Assembly (NCBI GenBank): GCA_963920575.1
Contig: OY986972.1
Span: 24,352,672 to 24,416,671 of the forward strand
DNA from: Narthecium ossifragum
Taxonomy: Eukaryota > Streptophyta > Magnoliopsida > Dioscoreales > Nartheciaceae
Direction of reading: 5' to 3'
Length of the DNA: 64,000 nucleotides
Shown piece after piece: positions 27,901 to 36,982 of the stretch (within the stretch, counting starts at the first letter, position 1; every line of letters starts with the position of its first letter). Under the pieces are notes generated by a model that saw only the letters and a program-made list of their open reading frames with translations, searched no databases and was not told the DNA's origin. A program made the translations under genes and the position numbers.

Positions 27901-28137
27901 CCAGACAACAGAGTGAATTGGTATGTTCTTGTACCATATGCCTACATATCTCTTGTTTGAGCTCCCTGGACTGAAGAAACCCAATTCGAAGGTTCCGAGA
28001 GCCGAGACTAGGGTTTCGCCGCCGGCGTCACGAATGGAGTGTGTTGATGGTAGGATGTCTCTTGCAGTGGATCGGCTGTGGACATGAGTAACGATGAAGA
28101 AGATGAGAAAGGAAGGCCAACCATATGGTTTCTTCAT
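24975..28137 (-). CDS. Gene C: G-type lectin S-receptor-like Ser/Thr kinase (intact)
   Basis: Seven exons (28137-26865, 26636-26505, 26420-26260, 26156-25946, 25833-25596, 25507-25357, 25280-24975) give an uninterrupted frame of about 823 aa. The start [14 protein letters not shown] aligns with the starts of A, B, D and E; an in-frame ATG at 28170 would add 11 residues. Order: signal peptide; B-lectin ([45 protein letters not shown]); SLG region with [11 protein letters not shown]-like ([13 protein letters not shown]); PAN ([14 protein letters not shown]); one helix; kinase. Kinase landmarks: GSGGFG, VAVKR (about K534), HRDLKASN (about D631), DFG (about D649), MPPEYA and a C-terminal tail ending SLEAR. 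All catalytic residues are present. Expected role: plasma-membrane receptor with an apoplastic ligand. Confidence 0.9.
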
Positions 28138-28317
28138 GGTTATGATCATCTGTGGGACTTGTTTGTACATGGAAACTTATGTTCAACATATGGTGTATAT
28201 ATGGATGTACTACGCCGACGACCGTCTTCCAGGAAGGAAGGCATCAAGTGAAGGGGGCCAGGAAGATTCCTCCATTCTGGCTTGATTGGAGATAATCCAG
28301 CCACGATCGACAGGGGT

Positions 28318-28357
<40 letters not shown>

Positions 28358-28440
28358 GCTCTTCTCTCTCTTGCACCTCTCCCCTACTCTGCTCTCTCTC
28401 TTTCTCTTTTCTAACCAAGAAGCACACAACAACACTAAGA
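28138..28440. promoter_or_regulatory. Upstream region of gene C with (CT)n microsatellite
   Basis: The first 130 bp match the upstream regions of gene E (52384-52506 and its tandem copy at 52910-53030), including 'tatatggatgtactacgcc', a TATA-like candidate for the minus strand near 28194-28204. The match ends at about 28267. A CT dinucleotide tract lies at about 28320-28354. Confidence 0.5.
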
Positions 28441-28824
28441 ACACCTAAAACCACCGACTAGATTAAGAGAAAACCCCTATTTAACCCACATAGGTAGAAA
28501 CCTACCGGAAACACAAACCTCAACTGATTCCCCGCTGTACGAGCACTAAACTGGCTTCAAACCATGCCAAGGATCTTCCTCTCACTGCCACAAATCCAAC
28601 GAGCCCTCAAGCACTCAAAACGGTGGCCGGAGGAGGGAGAACGGAGGGGAAGAAGGGGCTGCCGGAAATAGGGGAAGCAGGGCCGCGGGAAAGAAGAAGG
28701 AGAAGGAAGAAGGAGGAGAAGAGGAAGAAGTTAAAGGGAAAGGCCAGGGAGGGCAAGAAGAATAGGATAAGGGAGAGGAGAGAAGAAAAGGTCTTCTCTC
28801 CCTCTGACAATGGAGAGCGACGCC
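28441..28824 (-). repeat. Probable outer LTR remnant, leader part (minus strand)
   Basis: On the minus strand this reads as a pyrimidine-rich leader followed by 'ccggtaggtttctacc'-type sequence, the same general layout as the CT-rich leader inside the LTR at 29250-29560. Together with 31762-33897 it can be explained as one minus-strand LTR interrupted by the plus-strand LTR at 28825-31761. The glycine- and arginine-rich open frames here are compositional. Left boundary uncertain. Confidence 0.4.
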
Positions 28825-31761
28825 TGTGAGGACCCGTTCCTCTATTCCTGTGGCTCATCGTTGACCGCAAAGGCAATTTGGTAAATTGCACCTTGTTGGT
28901 TTGTTTCACACCCGTCTGTGCACACACAGACCTTGTTTTGGTGTTTGTGTTTGAGTAGAATGGCTAGGTGGACCCGGGATCGAGAGATCCGGACTTGGGT
29001 TTAAGTCTTAACCCAAGTCTAGTTTCCTGCGGAAGAGGGATCAATCCTTCCTGGCCAGAAGGATCGATTGTTCAACGCCAGGAAGTTGGATCGATCACAA
29101 CTCTTGGGCAGACCGATCTGGCCTGACTAGCCGGATCGATCTGTCCAACTAGTGAGATTGATCTCACCCTCTTCGAGGGTGAGTCTCGTCGGAGAAGACT
29201 GATGTGATGGCCGTCAGGCCATCACTTCGCGCCTCGGGGGAAGGGAAGGTCGGTTTCTTCCCTCCTCCCCCCTTTCTTCTCCTCTTTTCCCGAGCTCTCT
29301 CTCTTTCACCTCCCCCTCTCTTCTCCTTTCTCTCCTTGCGGGTGACCCAGCTGGCTCCTCCTCTTCTCCGGAGCTTCTCCGTCGCTGCCGCCGGCCGACG
29401 TTCTTCTCCAAGCTCTTCCTCACCTCTCTCTCGAGATCCCTAGCCCTCTCTACCCTCAGATCCGACCCCTCCCTCTCCCCCTCTCCCTCCTTCTGCGCTT
29501 GTGCTCTGCTCTTCCCCAACGCCGGCCGATCCTTCGACGTCGCCGTTCTCCCTCCTCCGGCCGCCATTCCTGGAGTTTGGAGGTTCGTCGGGACCGTGGC
29601 GACGAGAGGAAGGTCCGAGGCCTAGCTACGCGGGTTGAAGCAGCGTTGTGGAGGTAGGGATCCTACTCTAGACGCCGGCTGGGTTAAGGGTGCTGTTTTC
29701 TTTCCGGTTTTGGATTTCTCGATGGCTTTCCTCGTCGGTTGGCTCTTGGATCTTTCCGGCGATCTTGTATACCCATGCTCTGTTTCCCCTTGGTTGCTCT
29801 ATGGATTTTTGGTGTTCGCTAGTGGAGGTTCTTCTCTCCTCTTCGCTGCCATGGTTTGGGTCTTTGAGCTTTGCTGGATTTTTTGATGCATTTATTTTGG
29901 CATTTTCTATTTCTGCTCAGTTTTTCCTTGGATTTATTGGCTAGTTCTTGGATTTACTGAGTGGCCTGGATCTTTGAATGCCGATGGTTTTCCGATGGAT
30001 TTCCGGCGGGCTTTCCTTCTTCTCTTCTCTGGTTTTTGGTTGGCCGATGGAGTTCCTCATGTTTGAGGAAATGCCAACAAGAGGCTGGACCTTGGCAGCT
30101 TCCTCTCCTCTTTGCTGCACTGCATGTATCCAGGGATTAGGGGGTGGATTTTGGTGATGATGTTTTCTCTGTTTCGGTTTTGGGTGGATTTCGATATTGG
30201 GCTTGTGGTCTACCAGACTTCTTTTGAGGTTTTCAAGGTTTTCTTCCCCCCGTTCTTGGGCTGCCGGATGCTTGAGGAAGTGCTTTAAAGCTCTTCTTGT
30301 TTTCCCTTTTTATCTCCTTGATATTTTCTCTATGGTGGTAGCTGCTGAGATTAAAATGCATGTATTGCTTTAGGAGATTTAGGAGGTTTTATATGTTTAG
30401 ATCTCTGAGCATGGTTGATTAATTCCCTGCTGTTCATGCTGTGTCTTGTATTGGTTCGTTGTGTGTTGGGCTGCCTATTGTTTTATTGCTTCAGTGTCCC
30501 TGTGATGGTAGTATGATCATACTGATTGTGCCCATTGCTGAGCATTTAATTTATATTTGTTGGTTTAGATGTTTCCGTGATTCTGTTCCATGCCGAGGCT
30601 TATACTACCCTTCACTCATGCCATTGCTATCATTTGTGTTATATGTGCTTTTCCTCTTTTAAGTCTTGCAATGTTATATGAAATACTTCAATTGTACATC
30701 ATGATATCTTGCTTAAGCTTAGGGCCGACAGTGTGCCCTTTTATTGCTTTGTGGTTGAACCAAAGGCGTTATGCCCCTTTGGGATGTTTAGATTGATAAT
30801 TGGGCCGAGGGTGTGTCCTAATTTATTTGTTGTACTTATTTGTGATTGTTGTGTTGGTGTGGCTAGGGGTGTACCCCATTGTAGGAATTTCGGTTGACGG
30901 CATTTGTGTCGTCGTAATCCCGAAATTTTGATTGTTAGTATTGTTGCTTGTTTATTATTATCTATTAGTTGCTTTCTTACTGCTTTAATTATTCCTTCGT
31001 TGTTTTGCGCATTATAGTCATGATAGGCTGGTCGAGAGTGGGGTGTGTGGGATCCCGGGTAGGACTTAACTCTGGGTGTGGGGTTTGGGGTGTTGACTCT
31101 GTACTTTGAGCGCTGGGAGATGGTTGTCGTAACCTCGGACGTTCCGACAAGCATGGAGGTCCCGCTTGGAGAGGGGTGTCCTACGAGTAGCGTCATGTTC
31201 ACCCCGTGTCAGGGAATGTCGGAGGATGCCCACCCCTGAACAGTGGTCGTCGGAGGACGTACTGCGGACATGTGCCCTTCGGGTTATCGATAGGATTTAT
31301 GGGATCCTTGGCAGGCCTCGGTACTTGGCGCAGAGTCAACACGGTTGGAGTCACCCTTTCCCTTGCGAGTGTCGTAGAGTAGAACCCTACTGAGCCTTGG
31401 CTCATACCTACCTGGACCGTTTTGTTGCAGGTGCAGGTACCAGCGCTTCCCCTGTGGGCCCTCGCCGGTGTTCGTTGTGTGGCAGCGCGTCGCCAGCCGA
31501 GCATGCTTGAGGGCCAGGACGGCTTCGTCTATGCGTTCGCGGAGACACCTGAAGATGTAAATTTTTTTTGTTATTATGTAAATGATGTAAACCTTGTATA
31601 TGTATACTGATGTATTTAATCCTTTGCTTTATTTAATGTAAATTTTCCTTCCGCCTTTTTTTTCTTCTCTTTTGTAACCGTCTCCGCTGTTGGTCGCCAA
31701 TAGATGTAGGTTTCCCCCTCGTGCCCCGGCCTGGGTGGGTTTCCTGGGTCGGGGTGCGACA
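28825..31761 (+). mobile_element. Solo LTR, 2.9 kb
   Basis: It starts TGTGAGGACCCGTTCC and ends GTCGGGGTGCGACA, giving TG...CA termini, and no gag or pol domain adjoins it. Shared blocks with the inverted LTR at 61375-63708 ('gtggttgaac', then 'gccccttgggatgtttaga' and 'gggccga') make it the same family. Internal layout: GATCGATC-type palindromes at 29030-29170, a CT-rich leader at 29250-29560, then a long T/G-rich body. The flanking 5-mers (ACGCC, CGGCC) match at only three positions, so target duplication is not proven. Confidence 0.7.
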
Positions 31762-31814
31762 CGGCCAACGGCAGCGTCCACTCAGAAATCCACCGCCATG
31801 ACTTTCTGACACAG

Positions 31815-32012
31815 GAAGATCGATCTCCTTATCAAGGAAGATCGATCTCCTTATCAAGGAAGATCGATCTCCTTAGCAAGGAAGATCGATCTCCTTAGCA
31901 AGGAAGATCGATCTCCTTAGCAAGGAAGATCGATCTCCTTAGCAAGGAAGATCGATCTTCTTAAAAAGAAAAATCGATCTCCTTAAAAAGGAAGATCGAT
32001 CTCCTTCGCCAA
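31815..32012. repeat. 22-bp tandem repeat containing GATCGATC
   Basis: About nine head-to-tail copies of 'gaagatcgatctccttagca' plus 'ag', with minor variants ('ttatcaag', 'ttaaaaag'). It has no unique spacers, so it is not CRISPR-like. It occupies the part of the minus-strand LTR that corresponds to the palindrome-rich U3 of the other LTRs in the window. Confidence 0.9.
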
Positions 32013-32174
32013 GAAAGCCAAACTTGGGCTAAAACACAAGCCCAAGCTCGATCTTCCAATCCCCGGTCCACCTAATCATTCTAATCAAACACTAACACAA
32101 ACACGGTCAGTGTGTGCACACACGGGTGTGAAACAAACCGACAATCTATAATTTACCAAATTGCTCTTGCGGTT

Positions 32175-33830
32175 TGACGGGACGTGAAAAGTGTCGCGGC
32201 TTAACGCGCCCGATCAAAATTACAAATTTATAATCGAACTACTAATTAACTACCTTTGGGGGTAGCTAGCGGTGAGTCCGAGTCGAATTCACAGGGAATG
32301 CGTATGGAAACAATTAAACTACTTACCTCAATCTAAGTGTTCCTACAAGGATAATAAAATAAATGGTTTTTGGGTTTTATGATAAGAAAACTAAGAAAGC
32401 ATGTAAATGATTCAATGGATAGAGAGAAATCCTAGGGAATCCCAATCCGGATTAGGCTCAATCATAGCTTTCTAATGAATCAAGATGTGCAATCCTATCG
32501 AGACACTACAATATCGACTACCTTGTGGCTAACAAAGGTCGTCGCTAACGAATAACCGGATAAGGACTATCCGTCGCACTAGGTGTATGCTAGAAAGTCG
32601 ACGATCGAGGGATTAGCTTCAATCATCGCCAACGAGAGGTCGGGTTAGGATCATCTCGTCGCAGGGAATCGGGTTGTATGGAATATGGTAATGGATCGAG
32701 GTGGTTCTAGCATCTCGAATCCAAAACACTACAAAAGATAGGATAGATGCTAGGTTAGATGTGGATTGGAGTGATTCTAGCACAACCAAGTCCCTAACCT
32801 AGAGCCAAGACTCCCTTCAACACAAGTAGTCATGGTTCTAGCACAACCTATTCATTGGGGAATATCAACAAACACCTATTGGGCATAAGGTTCTAACTTA
32901 TGCATACCAAAGAATTCATCCATCCAACATTAGAATCCAACTACAAAGATATAGAAATGAAGAATAAATCCATACAATCTTGTCTCATAAGGATTACAAC
33001 ATCCAAATCCAAAGAAAACTATAATAAAAACCTAAAACATCATGGTATTCCACTAGGTAGATAGATTAGCTACTCATCTTCGATGGAGAAGCCATGGAGA
33101 AGAGATGGATCCTCCTCTTCTTCATCAATCTCCTCCCTCTTGGATGAGAGCTCCCTTCCTTGCCCAAGGGGTTTGCCCCTTTCCTTAGCCTCTTCTTGTC
33201 CAAAGGAATCCCCAAAATCCCCCAAAAGGGGTCTATTTATAGCCTCCAAGCATCCCCCACTCGGATTAGATCTGGACCATTGATTTTGCTCGGCTGGCAC
33301 AAAAGGATCGCTCCTTATAGGGTAAAGGATCGATCCTCCTCTTGAGTTCTGGCTGCGCCCCGACGAAGATCGATCCTTCAGTAGATAAGGATCGATCCTA
33401 GAGAATGTTACGTTCTGTCACTGAAAATGTGTAAAAGGGATCGATCCTTCCCATAGTGAGGATCGATCCTTGTTTTCTGCATATTATCTCTTTTGCCATT
33501 CAGCACTGCGCATTGGTACGAAAAATGCCATAACTTCATCTAAAAAACTCGGAATCATGAACCGTAAAATTCTTCAGAAACTAGACTTCCAGAGCTTTCC
33601 AATGATATATGGCAAATTATCTGGTTCTTCCTGAGAAGGTACAGTTTAATCTTTGAAGTTGACCCATGTACCTAAATATGCTCGAATAGGCTCGTTTACG
33701 CTCCAAAGTTGATAACTTCTGTTGAAGGCTCTTGTACCTGAAATACCATAAAGATTATTAGAAATACCTTGCTCGAAGACTAATAAAGGTAAATTAAGAG
33801 GTTAACTTGTGTACTTTTCACGTCTCATCA
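32175..33830 (-). mobile_element. Nested solo LTR-like element with 17-bp inverted ends
   Basis: Left end TGACGGGACGTGAAAAG and right end CTTTTCACGTCTCATCA are inverted repeats (15 of 17). The flanks CGGTT (32170-32174) and CGGTC (33831-33835) look like a 5-bp target duplication. The interrupted host is the LTR at 31762-33897. On the minus strand a TATA box 'ctataaatag' lies at 33242-33233, with GGATCGATCC palindromes just upstream (33300-33480). No coding domain was found. TG...CA ends and the 5-bp duplication favour a solo LTR. Confidence 0.68.
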
Positions 33831-33897
33831 CGGTCCACAACGAGCCACGGGCCCGACCCAAGCGGTCGACCCATGAGTAGAGAAACAGGTCCTCACA

Positions 33898-34248
33898 TCC
33901 CCTCTTCTCCAGCTTCTCCTCCCCGGCTCCTCCTCCGCCAGCTCTGTTTCTTTTCTCTCTCCTCTCTCTCTCTCTCTCTCCTCCGTTTCTCTCTCTATCT
34001 CCTCCCTCCTCCTCTGTTTTTTACCGGCTGTCTCCCGCAACTCCCCTCCGCCGGCATCGGCGCCCTGCCACTCCAGCTGGCCCCCCATCTCCTTCCCAGG
34101 AGTTCCGCAGGAAAGCTACAGAGGCCTCACTTATCGCATAACTAAGAATTCATAGGCTAAGTAAGGAATTCCTAACATAAGTAAGGAATTCCTCGCATAA
34201 GTATGGAATTCCTTGCATAAGTAAGGAATTCAAAGGCTACGAAATTCA
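33898..34248. repeat. CT-rich block followed by 'taagtaaggaattcc' tandem repeat
   Basis: Positions 33898-34110 are pyrimidine-rich with a (CT)n tract near 33960-33980; reading frames there are compositional. From about 34140 a short unit 'aagtaaggaattcctcgcat' repeats several times. The array continues after the SINE to about 34450. Confidence 0.6.
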
Positions 34249-34382
34249 CCAACCTCCCCTAGCTTGTCTGGTATGACAGCTTGGGTGTCCTGCAAAGGAC
34301 CCGGGTTCGAAGGTTGGTACCCTCTCTCTCACCCCGAGCTGGTATTCTCCCCACTGCCATGCTTAACTATTAAAAAAAAAAA
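34249..34382 (+). mobile_element. tRNA-derived SINE
   Basis: A 134-bp insertion sits between perfect 17-bp duplications AAAGGCTACGAAATTCA (34232-34248 and 34383-34399) and ends in an A run of about 13. It has pol III internal promoter-like boxes at the right places: an A-box-like TAGCTTGTCTGG (34261-34272) and a B-box-like GGGTTCGAAGG about 35 bp later. Length, boxes, A tail and target duplication together fit a plant SINE that used a LINE's machinery. Confidence 0.88.
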
Positions 34383-34399
34383 AAAGGCTACGAAATTCA

Positions 34400-35189
34400 A
34401 ATTGTAAGTAAGGAATTTCTCGTATAAGTAAGGAATTCCTCGCATAAGTAAGAAATCATATCCGACCCGACTTAAACACTAAATTTAAGTCTACTAAAAC
34501 CCAAAAAAAATGGAATACATCCACCCTCTGTCTCTAAAATAATTAAGGAATTTGTACGAGAAAAGAAGATGGGGGATGCGACATATTAATGTAGAGATAT
34601 CTCTCATTTCTCTCTCTCGTATTTGTGTCAGGTGGGATTAAATGATGAGAGAGAGTTGGTCAGGGGTATTTTGGTCTCGAATTTATGGATTTGGCCTGGT
34701 TTGTAAACGAACACAAAAGTGTCTCTCAATTGACAAATCAAAAGATAAGTGAATTTAAAAATAAAATAATACGGAAATGTGTGGCATGCATCAGACTTTG
34801 GGCATAAAGAAACTTCCTAAGTTGGAAAATTGCACCACTGATCCTGAATCTGACTTATTTGTAGACCAAACGTGTCAAAATCTTATTTGGAGTCAACCCT
34901 TCAATTTCCGTAAGGCCTATAAAGTCAAAAAGCATACCGTTGTTGCTGTCAATTGATCATGTAGAATTGTCCAAATGGAAACTGAGCTCTATGATCAAAT
35001 GATCAAACTTTGCTCACATTGATCGATTTGCGAGCATATGATTTCGATACCGTCGCTAGCAATTGTTTCTCGGTTGGAATTAAGCTTAGAGAGGTTGGAT
35101 TTGGCCTTGTTTAGAAGGTGATCTTCTTCTCTGAGATTGAGCAGAAGCATTGCAGAAATAAATATAAAAAAAATCTCCATAATAGTACT
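34400..35189. repeat. AT-rich spacer with distant similarity to the window-edge spacer
   Basis: After the tail of the 'taagtaaggaattcc' array (to about 34450), 34775-34985 resembles 795-1080 and 55085-55350 ('catgcatcagactttgggcat', 'agttggaaa', 'aacccttcaatttcc', 'gtccaaatggaa'). No gene is supported. Confidence 0.5.
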
Positions 35190-35830
35190 GAGATTGTGTC
35201 CAGTATATGGAAGCCTATTTCAACTGCAGTTTAGTTTTGTTATCGGGCTTCAAGACTAAACGAAAAATGCAAAAGAGTTGGGAAAAACTTATAGTAGATG
35301 CTGACTTGAGCATCCATGAGTTTAAGAATGAGATCACGATAATCGCCAAACTGCAACACTGGAATCTTGCTCGACTTCTTGGTTGCTGCATTGAAGGTGA
35401 TCAAAGAATCAATGCTGATTTATGAATACATGCAGAATGAAAGCCTAGAATTCTTCTATTTGGTGTTCTATCAGCCTTTTACTGTTTTCCTTTATCTTTT
35501 GTTCCAATGTGAATTTGTTAAAATGCCTCTCTCAAAAAGATATCAAGAAAATAAGATTTTTTCTCTAAAATCTTCCTTTCTCAACAATCAGAAACTTTGT
35601 TTGTCATGAAAGAAGCAATAGAAAAAAATGAATCTAGACATGAATTTGAACAAGATCTCCGACACGCATATTGCAGATAAATCAAGAAGTGCACTGCTGG
35701 ATTGGCAAACAAAATACAAGATCATCTCGGCGATTTCATGAGGGCTTCTTTATGTTCTCCGAGATTCCAGATTCAGAATAATTCACAGCGAATACAATGT
35801 GATGAACCAAAAAATTATAGGCTTGGCCTG
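35190..35830 (+). pseudogene. Decayed receptor-kinase exons (sister of 18930-20180)
   Basis: Positions 35290-35470 read as kinase exon 4: [25 protein letters not shown], then a frame shift within 'gaaggtgatcaaagaatc', then [15 protein letters not shown]. Positions 35660-35800 read as exon 5 with a stop (DKSRSALLDWQTKYKIISAI, then GLLYVLRDSRFRIIHS). The catalytic HRD, the DFG and all later exons are gone. Confidence 0.75.
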
Positions 35831-36479
35831 CTTGGTATGATGGTAGTATGGAGAAACTGGTAGTACCCAAACAAACAGGACTCGCAAAGGATAGTCACAG
35901 TCTTGTAGGCAAAATGATGTAGCAGCAGATGCAGCCTGAATGGAAAGAAAATGACAAGTAGGAGTCTATAATCTGACCACAAAAAATTGCCAAATAGGCA
36001 CACATAATTATATGCTTTCCTCGATCTTTCTCTCTATTCTTAGATGAAGTTCTTGATTAACTTTTCGTCTAATAAGAAAATCAAGTATTCTCCAGTTCAA
36101 TTCATCGAGATTGATAACTAGTCTTATGAAGATCTTACATCTTTAAAAAGATCCAATACTTTTATCCTGCAAATTCCAGTGACCTCAAAGTTTGCCACAC
36201 AAAATGCAAATTTTTCACTTGATTTGTCTACTCCAAGAATCATATCTAATTATACTCTTCTTCAATACAATTTATAAGTAGAACTCCATAGACCACTTTA
36301 ACTATATCAATAGAAGAGCACACAAGATAGTAGACGATAATATGTGCAAGCACATTTATGTAACTCTTTTCTGGCCATGATTCAGGTCTCAAAAACTCCT
36401 GTAAATCTGTTTCTCTTCAAATATTTTCCTGATATGCATGGCATACAAAGCAGTATGGAAATCACACCTACACTAGCGA
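35831..36479. repeat. Spacer, duplicate of 20181-20830
   Basis: No gene. It is nearly colinear with the DNA between the decayed exons and gene B, including 'catctttaaaaagatccaatac' and 'gcaagcacatttatgtaac'. Confidence 0.6.
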
Positions 36480-36912
36480 GTTTCTAAAGAAAAAGTGACA
36501 TCATTCAAATCCTCAGCACTTCGTCTATTAGAATCTATACCTAACTTAGCAGAAGAATTTGCGAAACAAAAGGCAGGTTGCTTAGGAGTTAGGAGAAGGT
36601 ATGCTTGCAGAATTTCTACTAAGAAAAGAAAGGATAGAAGTCATGGTTGGTCTCTCCTTTGGTCTCTCTTGAACAGACAACAGACCCACTTTAATGCATC
36701 TTAGCAGCTATCATGCAATAATTCGCCATCCAATACTGGATCAACCAGCTCCAAAGACCGATCTGCTAACCAAAGATCCCATACCTGCAACATATATCAT
36801 ACGCATGGATAAAAATATTAGTGCTAGATCTCCTAAATTTGAAGATATGCATAATTGAGAGGCGAGGCCAAACATATCCTTGAAGACTCCATGAGTCACC
36901 GATGCGTGAGTA
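36480..36912 (-). pseudogene. Stranded gene-B-type exon 7 and exon 6 start
   Basis: Positions 36480-36785 match gene B exon 7 (20838-21143), with an extra 'ttaggag' and a small deletion that break the frame. Positions 36870-36912 match the end of gene B's exon 6, up to 'ccgatgcgtgag', where the sequence switches to the 3' flank of a gene-C-type copy. It is the piece left downstream when gene D became a mosaic. Confidence 0.8.
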
Positions 36913-36982
36913 CATAAAACCCCATGTATTCTATTTTTTCTTCAACAATTTTTATAGTACATAAAAGTATATAAGATCTACA

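Larger units (their letters stand above)
31762..33897 (-). repeat. Inverted LTR 5' portion, interrupted by a nested element
   Basis: The minus strand starts TGTGAGGACCTGTTTCTC at 33897 and runs leftward through 'gtggctcgttgtggaccg', then (after the 32175-33830 insertion) 'agcaatttggtaaatt', 'ggtttgtttcacacccgtg' and 'tgtgcacacactgacc'. The same blocks in the same order lie at 28825-28960 in the plus-strand LTR. It continues into a GATCGATC tandem array and stops at the neighbouring LTR. Confidence 0.7.

Noticed and set aside
28607..29567. Several open frames of 68-117 codons
   Set aside because: Purine- or pyrimidine-rich leader DNA of LTRs; no domains and no conservation between the LTR copies.
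28820..31766. Target duplication for the 2.9-kb solo LTR
   Set aside because: The flanking 5-mers ACGCC and CGGCC agree at only three positions, which is not enough to claim one.
31815..32012. Short regular repeats considered as a CRISPR array
   Set aside because: The units are head-to-tail with no unique spacers, and this is plant nuclear DNA.
34249..34382. tRNA gene
   Set aside because: The boxes are tRNA-like, but there is no full cloverleaf, and the A tail and target duplication identify a SINE.
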